DNA from: Streptomyces sp. NBC_00250
GTDB taxonomy: Bacteria > Actinomycetota > Actinomycetes > Streptomycetales > Streptomycetaceae
Direction of reading: 5' to 3'
NCBI RefSeq assembly: GCF_036192275.1
Contig: NZ_CP108088.1
Location: forward strand, 682,001 to 746,000
DNA length: 64,000 nt
Made by a program: the position numbers and the translations under genes. The notes beneath the pieces are model-generated. The model was given only the letters and a program-made list of their open reading frames with translations. It was not told where the DNA came from and did no database searches. The stretch's first letter is position 1; the number at the start of each line of letters is the position of its first letter. Shown in pieces: positions 34,896 through 44,386 of this stretch.

Positions 34896-35669
34896 ATGAG
34901 CAAGGTCGTGGGTGTGTTCGTGGCCGCGGGGCTCGCGGTCGGCGCGCTGGTACTCGCGTACGCCGTGGGGGCGCCGCCCGGGACGGTGCTCGCGGTGGGC
35001 GCGGGGGCTCTGGGGCTGCTCTGGCTCCTGCTGCTCCTCACCGCTCCATGGAATCTCTACTTCCGCGCCCATGCGGTCCTCGCGGAGATCACGCTCAGCC
35101 GGGACAAGGGAATCACCGTCTCCAAGGAACGGGACACCGAGGCGCGGCGCATCGCGCGCGTGATGCTGCGCGTCGCCGTCGCCGGGCATGTGGTGACGGC
35201 CGGCGTGGCGCTCGCCGTGGCCGCGGCGACCGGCCGCGAGGCGGGCTACTGGTTCGCCGGGTTCTTCCTCCTGAGTACGTTCCTCCGGCCGGCCGGCGCG
35301 TACTTCGGGCAGCTGCGGCGCAGGCTCGGCGTCCTGCTCCGGGACGTGACCTTCCCGCGCGACGACGTGGTGGCGCTGACCGGACGCGTCGCCGCCCTGG
35401 AGACCGGGGCCTCGGTGCTCGACGGCAAGGCCGAGGAGCAGTACCGGGCACTCGCCGAGCTGCGCCGTACGGTCGACGCCGTCGCGCTGTCCTCGCATCA
35501 GCGCGCCGACGAGACCGACCGGAAGATCGCTGCGCTGGCGCGGGAGTTCGAGGCGACGGTGAACCGTCTCACCGACAACGAGGAGATCATCACCGGTCTG
35601 AAGGCCTTCCTGCGACTTCTGCGCACGGCCGATGCCACCGACGTCACCGGGGGTTCCGCCTCGTCGTGA
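34896..35669 (+). CDS. Membrane protein with C-terminal coiled coil
   Basis: A 257-residue protein of unknown family. Three to four hydrophobic helices (MSKVVGVFVAAGLAVGALVL, AVGAGALGLLWLLLLLTAPW, AGHVVTAGVALAVAAATG, AGYWFAGFFLLSTFLRP) occupy the first 145 residues; a charged helical tail (about 165-245, VALTGRVAALE, EFEATVNRLTDNEEI) likely forms a coiled coil in the cytosol. Start ATG follows GGAGGGGG. No clear functional link to its neighbours. Confidence 0.75.
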   Translation: MSKVVGVFVAAGLAVGALVLAYAVGAPPGTVLAVGAGALGLLWLLLLLTAPWNLYFRAHAVLAEITLSRDKGITVSKERDTEARRIARVMLRVAVAGHVVTAGVALAVAAATGREAGYWFAGFFLLSTFLRPAGAYFGQLRRRLGVLLRDVTFPRDDVVALTGRVAALETGASVLDGKAEEQYRALAELRRTVDAVALSSHQRADETDRKIAALAREFEATVNRLTDNEEIITGLKAFLRLLRTADATDVTGGSASS

Positions 35670-35832
35670 CCTGCCGCGCCCGTTCCGGCACGCGCGCGTA
35701 CCCGGGGTTCTCACACAGCGCCCCGGGTCGCTGTGTGACCGGTGTTACGGACCATGATCGGCCCGGTTGACACAGGTGTAACGGCCGTTTCGTACGGTCG
35801 GGGCTCGAACGGTTCCACAGAGAGGCGCCCCG

Positions 35833-38800
35833 GTGACCCCACAGGACACGGCGGACCCCCGGACCGGTACGCCCGACCAGGTGCGGACCGTCTGCTCGTA
35901 CTGCGGTGTGGGGTGCGGCATGCTCCTCGACATCGGCACCGGGCCCGACGGGCGCCGTACCGTCCTCAAGGCGACGGGCGACAAGGACCACCCCGCCAAC
36001 CGGGGGCGCCTGTGCACCAAGGGCGCCACCACCGCCGACCTGCTCGCCGCCCCCGGCCGTCTGACCTCCGCGCTCGTACGGGAGGAGCGGGGGTCCGATC
36101 CCGTCCCGGCCGGCACCGACCGGACGATCACCGAGACCGCGCGCCGGCTGCGCGCGATCGTCGACGAGCACGGGCCCGACGCCGTCGCGCTCTACGTCTC
36201 GGGCCAGATGAGCCTGGAGGCGCAGTACCTCGCCAACAAGCTCGCCAAGGGCTTCATCGGCACCAACCAGATCGAGTCCAACTCGCGGCTCTGCATGGCC
36301 AGCGCCGGCACCGGCTACAAGCTGTCCCTCGGCGCCGACGGCCCGCCCGGCTCGTACGACGACCTCGACCGGGCCGACGTCTTCCTCGTCATCGGCTCCA
36401 ACATGGCCGACTGCCACCCCATCCTGTTCCTCCGCATGATGGAGCGGGTCAAGGCCGGGGCGAAGCTGATCGTCGTCGACCCCCGCCGCACCGCCACCGC
36501 CGACAAGGCGCACCTCTTCCTGCGGATCAAGCCCGGCACGGACCTCGCGCTGCTCAACGGGCTCCTGCACCTGCTGCACGAGAACGGCCACACCGACCCC
36601 GATTTCGTCGCCGCGCACACCGAGGGCTGGGAGGCGATGCCCCCGTTCCTCGCCGACTATCCGCCCGCCGCCGTCGCCCGGATCACCGGGATACCCGAGG
36701 CCGACATCCGTACCGCCGCCGAGTGGATCGGCACGGCGGGCGAGTGGACCAGCTGCTGGACGATGGGCCTCAACCAGTCCACCCACGGCACCTGGAACAC
36801 CAACGCCCTGATCAATCTGCACCTGGCGACCGGCGCGATCTGCCGCCCCGGCTCGGGCCCCTTCTCCCTGACCGGTCAGCCCAACGCCATGGGCGGCCGC
36901 GAGATGGGCTACATGGGCCCCGGTCTCCCCGGGCAGCGCTCGGTCCTGGTCGCCGAGGACCGGGCCTTCACCGAGGAACTGTGGGGCCTCCCGCCCGGCA
37001 GCATCCGCGAGGACGGCTCCGGGCAGGGCACCGTCGACCTCTTCCGGCGGATGGCGGACGGCGCGATCAAGGCGTGCTGGATCATCTGCACCAACCCGGT
37101 CGCCTCCGTCGGCAACCGCGGCACCGTCGTCGACGGTCTGCGGGCGGCCGAACTCGTCATCGCCCAGGACGCGTTCGCCGACACCGAGACCAACGCGTAC
37201 GCGGACGTCGTGCTGCCCGCCGCGCTCTGGACCGAGTCCGAGGGCGTACTGATCAACAGCGAGCGCAACCTCACCCTCGCCCGACCGGCCGTCGACCCGC
37301 CCGGCGAGGCCCTCGCCGACTGGCGGATCATCGCCCGTGTCGCCTGCGCGATGGGGTACGAGGAGGCGTTCTCGTACGACAGCGCCGAGGAGATCTTCGA
37401 GGAGATCAAGCGCGCCGGAAACCCGAAGACCGGGTACGACCTGAGCGGAGCGTCGTACGAGCGACTGCGCACGACCCCCGTCCAGTGGCCGGCCGCGAGC
37501 GGAGGCCCGGCGCGGAACCCGATCCGGTACGTGGACGGCACCGCCGGCGACAAGGGGCAGGGACCCGGACAGGGGCAGGAGCAGGAGCAGGGGCAGGGGC
37601 AGCGACAGGGGCAGGAGCAGCGGGCGGGACAGGGGAAGGGACCCGTCTTCCCGACGGCGAGCGGGCGGGCCGTCTTCCACGCACGCCCGCACATCGACCC
37701 CGCCGAAATGCCCGACGACGCCTATCCGTTCGTCCTCAACACCGGCCGTCTCCAGCACCAGTGGCACACCCTCACCAAGACCGGAAAGGTCGCCAAGCTC
37801 AACAAGCTCAACCCGGCGCCGTTCGTCGAGCTGCACCCCGAGGACGCCCTGCGGCTGGGCATCGCGGAGGCCGACCCCGTGGAGATCGCCTCGCGGCGCG
37901 GGAAGGCCGTGCTCCCCGCGGTGGTCACCGACCGGGTGGCGCCCGGCAGTTGCTTCGCCCCCTTCCACTGGAGCGACCTCTTCGGCGAGGACCTGTGCGT
38001 CAACGCCGTCACCAACGACGCCGTCGATCCGCTCTCCTTCCAGCCCGAGCTGAAGGTGTGCGCGGTGGCGCTCACGAAGTCGGCGGTCCCGGCCGCGACC
38101 GTCCCGGCCGCCCTGGCCCCAGCCGCCCTGCCCCCGACCGCCGTGGCTCCCTCCGCCGTCGTCCCCAGGGTCGTGATCCCGAGCGGCGGCCTGCCGCCGG
38201 GACCCGCCGCCGCCCTCGGCCTCGCACCGACCCCGCCGCCCGTGCTCACCGCCGAGGAGCGGCAGTATCTCGTCGGCTTCCTCGCCGGTCTGGAGACGGG
38301 CGCGCCCGGTGTGCCCGTCCTGCCGCCCGGCGCACCCTTCCGCGAGGACCACGCGCACTGGGTGAACGGTGTCCTGGCCGGCCTGTACTCACGCGCGCCG
38401 CACTCCCCCGCGATCGGCGGGGTGTACGCGGCGGGCCGCGAGGTCGTCGTGCTGTGGGCCTCGCAGACGGGGAACGCCGAGGACTTCGCGGCCGCCACCA
38501 CCGAGCGTCTGCTGTCGGCGGGCCACCGGGCCGCGCTCGCGGGCATGGACGAGACCGATCTCAGGACGCTGCCGCCGGCCGCCGATCTGCTGCTGATCAC
38601 CAGCACGTTCGGGGACGGGGACGCGCCCGACAACGGCTCCGGTTTCTGGGACGCGCTCGCCGCGCCCGACACCCCGCGCCTCGACGGTCGCCGCTTCGCC
38701 GTGCTCGCCCTCGGGGACTCCTCGTACGGCGACTTCTGCGGGCACGGGCGGCGCCTGGACCATCGCCTGGACGAGCTCGGGGGCGTCCGCCTGGCACCCC

Positions 38801-40062
38801 GTACCGACTGCGAACCCGACTACGAGCCTTCCGCCCTCGCCTGGCTCGACCAGGTCCTTGCCGGTCTCTCCGACGAGCCGACGGCAGCGTCCCCGGCTCC
38901 TGCCACGGTCCCCGCGCCCACCCCGTCCCCCGCCCGTCGCTCCGGCCCGGCCACCACCGCCGCCCGGCTCGTCGGCAACCGGCTGCTCAGCCTGCCGGGC
39001 GCGGGCAAGGAGGTGCGGCGGTTCACCTTCGACACCAGTGAGAACGGGCTGCCGCTCGGCTACGAGAGCGGCGACGCCCTCGGCGTGCAGCCCGTCAACT
39101 GCCCCGATCTCGTGGCCGAATGGCTGGCCGTCACCGGTCTCGACGCGGACTCCCCCGTGGAGCTGCCCGGTCTCGGTCCCGTTCCCTTCGGCGAGGCCCT
39201 CCACCGCCACCTCGACATCACCCGAGCCACCCCCGCCCTCCTCGGCTTCGTCACCGAGCGGACCGGCAACCAGAACCTGAAGCGGCTCCTCCGGCCGGAC
39301 AACAAGGACGGGCTCGCCCAGTGGACCTGGGGCCGACAGGCCGTGGACGTCCTCGCCGAGCACCCCGTGCGCGCCGCCGCGCAGGACTGGGCGGACATCC
39401 TGGGCCGTCTCAGGCCGCGGCTGTACTCGATCTCGTCGAGCCCGCTCACCGATCCCCACCAGGTGTCCCTGACCGTGTCCGTGGTCCGCTACGAGAACCT
39501 TCGCGGGCGCCCCCGCAAGGGCGTCTGCTCGCCGTTCCTGGCCGATGCCGAAGCCGGGGCCCCGGTCCCGGTGTTCGTCCAGCGCGCCCCGCACTTCCGG
39601 CCCCCGGCCGATCCCACCACCCCGATGGTGATGGTCGGCCCCGGCACGGGCGTGGCGCCGTTCGTCGGCTTCCTCGACGAGCGCCGGGCACTCGGCCACC
39701 GCGCGCCTAACTGGCTGTTCTTCGGCGAGCAGCACCGCGCGACGGACTTCTACTACGAGGAGGAGCTCACCGCCCTCCTCGCCGACGGCACGCTCGACCG
39801 CCTCGACACCGCCTTCTCCCGTGACCAGCGCGCGAAGGTCTACGTCCAGGACCGGATGCGGGAGCACGGGCCGCAGTTGTGGTCCTGGCTCCAGTCCGGC
39901 GCGCACTTCTACGTCTGCGGCGCCGCGGCCCGGATGGCGAAGGACGTCGACCGGGCGCTGCGCGACATCGCCGTCACGCACGGCGGGCTCGACGAGGAGT
40001 CGGCGGGGGTGTACGTCAAGCAGCTGGCCGCCGACAAGAGGTACGTGCGAGACGTGTACTGA
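35833..40062 (+). CDS. Assimilatory nitrate reductase fused to sulphite-reductase-type flavoprotein
   Basis: A 1409-residue fusion. Residues 1 to about 740 are a molybdopterin (bis-MGD) oxidoreductase with a 4Fe-4S site at Cys21, Cys24, Cys28 and Cys61 and the NasC-like [15 protein letters not shown] region. About 840-1000 is flavodoxin-like ([25 protein letters not shown]), then a CysJ-like FAD domain ([10 protein letters not shown]) and an NADPH domain ([34 protein letters not shown]). It should reduce nitrate to nitrite with NADPH electrons inside one chain. GTG start. A Gln/Gly-rich insert interrupts the reductase part. Confidence 0.92.
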   Translation: MTPQDTADPRTGTPDQVRTVCSYCGVGCGMLLDIGTGPDGRRTVLKATGDKDHPANRGRLCTKGATTADLLAAPGRLTSALVREERGSDPVPAGTDRTITETARRLRAIVDEHGPDAVALYVSGQMSLEAQYLANKLAKGFIGTNQIESNSRLCMASAGTGYKLSLGADGPPGSYDDLDRADVFLVIGSNMADCHPILFLRMMERVKAGAKLIVVDPRRTATADKAHLFLRIKPGTDLALLNGLLHLLHENGHTDPDFVAAHTEGWEAMPPFLADYPPAAVARITGIPEADIRTAAEWIGTAGEWTSCWTMGLNQSTHGTWNTNALINLHLATGAICRPGSGPFSLTGQPNAMGGREMGYMGPGLPGQRSVLVAEDRAFTEELWGLPPGSIREDGSGQGTVDLFRRMADGAIKACWIICTNPVASVGNRGTVVDGLRAAELVIAQDAFADTETNAYADVVLPAALWTESEGVLINSERNLTLARPAVDPPGEALADWRIIARVACAMGYEEAFSYDSAEEIFEEIKRAGNPKTGYDLSGASYERLRTTPVQWPAASGGPARNPIRYVDGTAGDKGQGPGQGQEQEQGQGQRQGQEQRAGQGKGPVFPTASGRAVFHARPHIDPAEMPDDAYPFVLNTGRLQHQWHTLTKTGKVAKLNKLNPAPFVELHPEDALRLGIAEADPVEIASRRGKAVLPAVVTDRVAPGSCFAPFHWSDLFGEDLCVNAVTNDAVDPLSFQPELKVCAVALTKSAVPAATVPAALAPAALPPTAVAPSAVVPRVVIPSGGLPPGPAAALGLAPTPPPVLTAEERQYLVGFLAGLETGAPGVPVLPPGAPFREDHAHWVNGVLAGLYSRAPHSPAIGGVYAAGREVVVLWASQTGNAEDFAAATTERLLSAGHRAALAGMDETDLRTLPPAADLLLITSTFGDGDAPDNGSGFWDALAAPDTPRLDGRRFAVLALGDSSYGDFCGHGRRLDHRLDELGGVRLAPRTDCEPDYEPSALAWLDQVLAGLSDEPTAASPAPATVPAPTPSPARRSGPATTAARLVGNRLLSLPGAGKEVRRFTFDTSENGLPLGYESGDALGVQPVNCPDLVAEWLAVTGLDADSPVELPGLGPVPFGEALHRHLDITRATPALLGFVTERTGNQNLKRLLRPDNKDGLAQWTWGRQAVDVLAEHPVRAAAQDWADILGRLRPRLYSISSSPLTDPHQVSLTVSVVRYENLRGRPRKGVCSPFLADAEAGAPVPVFVQRAPHFRPPADPTTPMVMVGPGTGVAPFVGFLDERRALGHRAPNWLFFGEQHRATDFYYEEELTALLADGTLDRLDTAFSRDQRAKVYVQDRMREHGPQLWSWLQSGAHFYVCGAAARMAKDVDRALRDIAVTHGGLDEESAGVYVKQLAADKRYVRDVY
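37557..37640. repeat. GGGCAGGAGCAG-type repeat coding for Gly/Gln linker
   Basis: Imperfect hexamer repeat (gggcag/gagcag) in frame within the nitrate reductase gene, encoding about 30 residues of Gly, Gln and Glu between the pterin domain and its last subdomain. Confidence 0.85.
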
Positions 40063-40089
40063 GGCCCACGGCTCGGGAGGCGAACGCGC

Positions 40090-40854
40090 TCACCCGCCGT
40101 CGGCCGCCCGGCGCTCCGCAGCCGTCCGCGCCCCCCGGCCCGTCAGCCAGCCGACGACCTCCTCCGCCTTCTCCACACGGGCGATGTCGAGCGGGGTGAG
40201 GTCGTTCCAGCCGATCCAGTCGAGGTCGGCGCCGGATTCCATGAGTCGTACGGCGACGGGGAGCCGGTCGCCCTGGCAGGCGCCCCAGAACGCCTGGGTG
40301 ATCTCCTCGGGCGAGGGGACGGGGTCGGTGGTGAGGCGGGCCTCGACCAGGTCGAGGAGGCCGAGGGTCGCGGCGTCCTGGAAGGTGGGGCGGGCGCCGA
40401 GTTCGAGCAGCCGACGGGCCGCGCGCCACTGTCCGAAGGCGCGGGCGTCGGCCAGCGGCGTACCGTCGGCGATGACCGCTCCGTCGGCCTCGATGTCGGC
40501 TCCGGCGGCGACGAGCGCGTCGATCATCGGGACGTCGTCGTTGCTCGCCGCCCAGTGCAGGGGTGTCTCCCGGTGGGCTCCGGTGAAGCGGGCGTCCGGG
40601 TCGGCGCCGGCCTCGACCAGGACGGCGACGGTCTCGGGGCCCCTCGGCCGGTTGCCCGGCCAGTCGGTGGCCAGGTGCAGCAGGCTCCGGCCACCCGGAC
40701 CGCAGCCCTCCCGTTCCTCGACGACCCGGGTTCGGGCGAGTCCGGGATGCTCGGCGAGCAGCTCGCGCAGGGCGTCGAGGTCGCCGGTGACGATGGCCTC
40801 GGTGACGGCGACGGCCACCGGATCCTGGGAGCTGAGCGTACGCGGAGTCGGCAT
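40090..40854 (-). CDS. Ankyrin-repeat protein
   Basis: A 254-residue cytosolic protein with about five ankyrin repeats. The clearest are LLHLATDWPGNRPRGPETVA, TPLHWAASNDDVPMIDALVA, LADARAFGQWRAARRLLELG and TPLDIARVEKAEEVVGWL. Each shows the A/G-rich helix turn and VLVEAGAD type loop. These serve protein-protein contacts; a partner is not evident. Start chosen at ATG of MPTPRTL; an in-frame GTG six codons upstream is possible. Converges with the nitrate reductase gene at only 27 nt. Confidence 0.85.
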   Translation of the reverse strand: MPTPRTLSSQDPVAVAVTEAIVTGDLDALRELLAEHPGLARTRVVEEREGCGPGGRSLLHLATDWPGNRPRGPETVAVLVEAGADPDARFTGAHRETPLHWAASNDDVPMIDALVAAGADIEADGAVIADGTPLADARAFGQWRAARRLLELGARPTFQDAATLGLLDLVEARLTTDPVPSPEEITQAFWGACQGDRLPVAVRLMESGADLDWIGWNDLTPLDIARVEKAEEVVGWLTGRGARTAAERRAADGG

Positions 40855-41021
40855 GCCGTCAGGGTGCCGCACCGGGGACGGCGGCGCACGGACCGCCCCC
40901 GACCTGCACTGCTGCGTCCGGGGACGGCGCTCACGGCCCGACCTGCGATCCCGTGTCCGGGGTGGTACGGGGGCCCGGCCGGAGTCGGTTCACCCGCTTG
41001 CCGGTCCTCAGCTTGACGCTA

Positions 41022-41042
41022 ATGTCGATATATAGGCGACAT
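41022..41042. promoter_or_regulatory. Operator of sugar ABC operon
   Basis: ATGTCG-N9-CGACAT, a perfect 6-bp inverted repeat around the AT-rich tract ATATATAGG. TTGACG (41013-41018) just before may be a -35 element. It sits 61 nt upstream of the binding-protein start. The cognate regulator is not in the window. Confidence 0.55.
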
Positions 41043-41103
41043 GTGCATCCTGCGTCCCGCACTCATCAGGCGGCGGGAAGGCGGAGTACGGAAGGAGCCT
41101 CCC

Positions 41104-42192
41104 ATGACCCGTATATTGCGGGGCGCGATAGCCCTGGCCGGAGCCACCGCCCTTTGCCTGGGCGCCGTGGCGACCAGCGGGGCCGTCCAGCCGGGCGAGG
41201 AGTCGGCACGGCAGGACGTGAAGATCGGCCTGCTGCTGCCGGAGAGCAAGACCACGCGGTACGAGAAGTTCGACCGGCCGTACATCGAGGCCAAGATCAA
41301 GGAACTGGCGCCCGACGCCCAGATCGACTACTACAACGCCGCCGAGAGCGCCACCACCCAGCAGCAACAGGTGAACACCGCGCTCGCCAAGGGCGACAAG
41401 GTCCTGATCCTGGACGCCGTGGACGCCAAGTCGATCCAGTCCTCCGTTCAGAAGGCCCATGACGCGGGCGTGAAGGTCGTCGCCTACGACCGCCTCGCAC
41501 AGGGCCCGGTCGACTCGTACGTCTCGTACGACAACCGCAAGGTGGGTGAGCTGCAGGGCCAGGCGCTCCTCGACGCGCTCGGCGACAAGGCCGGGAGCGG
41601 CGTGATCGTGATGCACAACGGGTCGCCGACCGACCCGAACGCGGCGGAGTTCAAGGCCGGCGCGCACTCGGTCCTGGACGGCAAGGTGGAGATCGGCAAG
41701 GAGTACGACACGCCGAACTGGGACCCGAACAACGCCAACCAGCAGATGTCCGGTGCGATCAGCGCCCTGGGCAAGGACAAGATCGTCGGTGTCTACTCGG
41801 CCAACGACGGGCTGGCGGCCGGTATCGCCACCGCCCTGAAGTCGGCGGGCATGAACGTTCCGCTGACCGGCCAGGACGCCCAGCTCGACGCGATCCAGCG
41901 GATCCTGCTCGGCACCCAGACGATCACCATCATGAAGCCGTACAAGCCGGAGGCGGACATCGCGGCCACGATGGCGGTCGACTTCGCCGAGGGCAAGCCG
42001 CTGCCGGCCGATCTGGTACCCACCACCGTCACCAGCGGCAGTGGCCAGAAGGTCCCGGCCAACCTGCTCACGCCGGTCGTGGTCGACAAGACCAACATCA
42101 AGGACACCGTCGTGAAGGACGGCCTGTACACGGTCCAGGAGATCTGCACCCCGACGTACGCCGCTGCCTGCAAGGAGGCCGGCCTCCAGTAG
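41104..42192 (+). CDS. Sugar ABC transporter substrate-binding protein (XylF/RbsB-like)
   Basis: A 362-residue secreted binding protein. A signal peptide (LRGAIALAGATALCLGAVA) precedes a type I periplasmic-binding fold: KIGLLLPESKTTRYEKFDRP, YYNAAESATTQQQQVNTALAKG, ILDAVDAKSIQSSVQKAHDA and ITGQDAQ-like pocket residues (PLTGQDAQLDA). It is closest by eye to xylose/ribose-type proteins. No lipobox is obvious. First gene of the importer with ATPase and permease downstream. An intercistronic hairpin follows, which fits the usual excess of binding protein. Confidence 0.9.
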   Translation: MTRILRGAIALAGATALCLGAVATSGAVQPGEESARQDVKIGLLLPESKTTRYEKFDRPYIEAKIKELAPDAQIDYYNAAESATTQQQQVNTALAKGDKVLILDAVDAKSIQSSVQKAHDAGVKVVAYDRLAQGPVDSYVSYDNRKVGELQGQALLDALGDKAGSGVIVMHNGSPTDPNAAEFKAGAHSVLDGKVEIGKEYDTPNWDPNNANQQMSGAISALGKDKIVGVYSANDGLAAGIATALKSAGMNVPLTGQDAQLDAIQRILLGTQTITIMKPYKPEADIAATMAVDFAEGKPLPADLVPTTVTSGSGQKVPANLLTPVVVDKTNIKDTVVKDGLYTVQEICTPTYAAACKEAGLQ

Positions 42193-42207
42193 CGGCACGG
42201 CGTTTCC

Positions 42208-42231
42208 GTCCCGGGCGCTTCGGCCCGGGAC
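42208..42231 (+). terminator. Intercistronic hairpin after binding-protein gene
   Basis: A perfect 9-bp stem GTCCCGGGC with a 6-nt loop, 16 nt after the binding-protein stop and before the ATPase gene. Probably a partial terminator or mRNA-stabilising hairpin giving unequal expression. Confidence 0.65.
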
Positions 42232-42304
42232 GTCCCGCCCGGGCGACCGCCGTCCCGGCGGGGCCCGGACCCGCGCGAGCGGGCGAGCGGAGGAGGCGGT
42301 TCCT

Positions 42305-43084
42305 TTGCCGGAGCCACCCGTGCTCTCACTGCGGGGGATCTCCAAGCGGTTCGGCGCGGTCCAGGCGCTGAAGGACTTCGACCTGGACGTCCACCCCGGT
42401 GAGGTGGTCGCGCTGGTCGGCGACAACGGCGCCGGCAAGTCCACCGCCGTCAAGTCGATCGCCGGGGTCAACCCGCCCGACGAGGGCGTCATCACCTGGG
42501 AGGGGAAGCCGGTCTCCATCAACCGGCCCCACGACGCCCAGAACCTCGGGATCGCCACCGTCTACCAGGACCTGGCGCTGTGCGACAACCTCGACGTGGT
42601 CGCCAACCTGTTCCTCGGCCGGGAACTGCGGCACTTCGGGGTCCTCGACGAGGTCCGCATGGACCAGCGTGCGCGCGAACTGCTCGACACCCTGTCCATC
42701 CGCATCCCGAGCGTCCGCATCCCCGTCGCCTCCCTCTCCGGCGGTCAGCGCCAGACGGTGGCGATCGCCCGCTCGCTGATCGGCGCGCCGAAGGTCGTGA
42801 TCCTGGACGAACCCACCGCCGCCCTGGGCGTGGAGCAGACGGCCGAGGTCCTCGACCTGGTCGAGCGGCTCCGTGAGCAGGGCCTCGGCACCATCCTGAT
42901 CAGCCACAACATGGTGGATGTGATGGCGGTCGCCGACCGGATCGCGGTGATGCGCCTCGGCCGGAACAACGGTTTCTTCGACAAGCGCTCGACGACCACC
43001 GAGGAGATCATCTCCGCTATCACGGGGGCCACCGACAGTGCCGTCACCCGCCGCCAGGCCCGTAAGCGGGAGGAGGAGCAATGA
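42305..43084 (+). CDS. Sugar ABC transporter ATP-binding protein (single-domain)
   Basis: A 259-residue ATPase with Walker A GDNGAGKST, signature LSGGQRQTVAIARSL and Walker B VVILDEPTAALG. It resembles one half of the XylG/RbsA-type double ATPases; a single-domain form would work as a homodimer. It begins with TTG, preceded by a strong GGAGGAGG site about 8 nt upstream. The stop overlaps the permease ATG (ATGA). Energises import of the unknown sugar. Confidence 0.9.
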   Translation: MPEPPVLSLRGISKRFGAVQALKDFDLDVHPGEVVALVGDNGAGKSTAVKSIAGVNPPDEGVITWEGKPVSINRPHDAQNLGIATVYQDLALCDNLDVVANLFLGRELRHFGVLDEVRMDQRARELLDTLSIRIPSVRIPVASLSGGQRQTVAIARSLIGAPKVVILDEPTAALGVEQTAEVLDLVERLREQGLGTILISHNMVDVMAVADRIAVMRLGRNNGFFDKRSTTTEEIISAITGATDSAVTRRQARKREEEQ

Positions 43085-44373
43085 GACGCGACCGAGGCCG
43101 CGGCTCCTCCGGAGCCGACGAATCCGCGAACCAGGAACCGGCACCCGGTGCCGTGCCCGCCGTCGACACCCGTCTCCTCGTCCGTGAGGAGGGCATCAAG
43201 GGGTACCTCGGCGAATTCCGGCGCAAGATGCGCAGCGGCGAACTGGGGTCGCTGCCCGTCGTGCTCGCCGTGATCATCATCTGGACGGTCTTCGGCAGCC
43301 TGAACAGTACGTTCCTGTCGGCCCAGAACCTGTCCGACCTCAGCCAGCAGATCGTCGGCACGGGCATGATCGCGGTCGGGATCGTCTTCGTCCTGCTGCT
43401 CGGCGAGATCGACCTCTCCGTCGGCTCCGTCAGCGGTCTGTGCGCCGCGATCTTCGCCGTGCTCAACGTCCTGAACGGTATGAACGAGTGGCTCGCGCTG
43501 CTCGTCGCCATCGCCGGCGGCGCCGCCGTCGGGCTCATCCAGGGGTTCTTCTTCGCGAAGGTCGGCGTACCGGCGTTCGTGGTGACCCTGGCGGGCAACC
43601 TCGCCTGGAACGGACTCATGCTCCAGGTGCTCGGCACCAGTGGCACGGTCAACATCCCGAGCGAGAGCATCGTGTCCAAGCTGTACTCGACGATCTACCA
43701 CAGCCCGGCGGCCGCCTATGTGACGGCCGCTGTCGGAGTCGGGCTGTTCCTGACGGCCTCGCTCCTGGACGCCGGGCGCCGCCGGAAGGCCCGGGTGCCG
43801 TTCCGTCCGATCGCCGAGATCGTCCTGCGGACCGTCGTGATCGCGGCCCTCGCCTTCGCCACGGCGTACATCCTCAACCAGTACCAGGGTCTGCCGCTGG
43901 CCCTGCTGATCTTCCTGATCGTGCTGGTGCTGCTGGACTTCGTCCTCCGGCGCACCACGTACGGCCGCCGGATCTTCGCGGTGGGCGGCAACATCGAGGG
44001 CGCGCGCAGGGCTGGCATCAGCGTGCCGTTCGTCCGGATGTCCGTCTTCTCGATCGCCGGGACCATGGCGGCGGTCGGCGGCATCTTCCTCGCCGGGCAG
44101 ATCCAGTCCGCGAGCCAGACCTCCGGCGGCGGCAATCTCCTGATGAACGTGATCGCCGCGGCCGTCATCGGCGGTACGAGCCTGTTCGGCGGCCGCGGCA
44201 CCGTCTGGTCGGCGCTGCTCGGTGCGCTCGTGATCGGCTCCATCCAGTCCGGGATGAACATCATGGGCGTGAGCAACGCCGTCCAGTTCATGATCACGGG
44301 CTCGGTCCTGCTGGCCGCCGTGGTCGTGGACTCCCTGTCCCGCCGCACGCAGAAGGCGGCGGGCAGGGCGTGA
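43081..44373 (+). CDS. Sugar ABC transporter permease (XylH/RbsC-like)
   Basis: A 430-residue integral membrane protein of the branched-chain/monosaccharide permease family (BPD_transp_2) with about 10 to 11 helices. Typical stretches are LLLGEIDLSVGSVSGL, KVGVPAFVVTLAGNLAWNG, YGRRIFAVGGNIEGARRAGI and GGTSLFGGRGTVW. A charged cytosolic N-terminus of about 55 residues precedes helix 1. The ATG overlaps the ATPase stop, so translation is coupled. Terminal gene of the three-gene importer. Confidence 0.92.
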   Translation: MRRDRGRGSSGADESANQEPAPGAVPAVDTRLLVREEGIKGYLGEFRRKMRSGELGSLPVVLAVIIIWTVFGSLNSTFLSAQNLSDLSQQIVGTGMIAVGIVFVLLLGEIDLSVGSVSGLCAAIFAVLNVLNGMNEWLALLVAIAGGAAVGLIQGFFFAKVGVPAFVVTLAGNLAWNGLMLQVLGTSGTVNIPSESIVSKLYSTIYHSPAAAYVTAAVGVGLFLTASLLDAGRRRKARVPFRPIAEIVLRTVVIAALAFATAYILNQYQGLPLALLIFLIVLVLLDFVLRRTTYGRRIFAVGGNIEGARRAGISVPFVRMSVFSIAGTMAAVGGIFLAGQIQSASQTSGGGNLLMNVIAAAVIGGTSLFGGRGTVWSALLGALVIGSIQSGMNIMGVSNAVQFMITGSVLLAAVVVDSLSRRTQKAAGRA

Positions 44374-44386
44374 CCGGTCGGGTGGT

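Noticed and set aside
35739..35832. GlnR box upstream of the nitrate reductase gene
   Set aside because: TTGAC-N6-GTAAC-N6-TTCGT has the right 11-bp spacing but only the middle unit matches GTNAC; the GAAAC units are missing.
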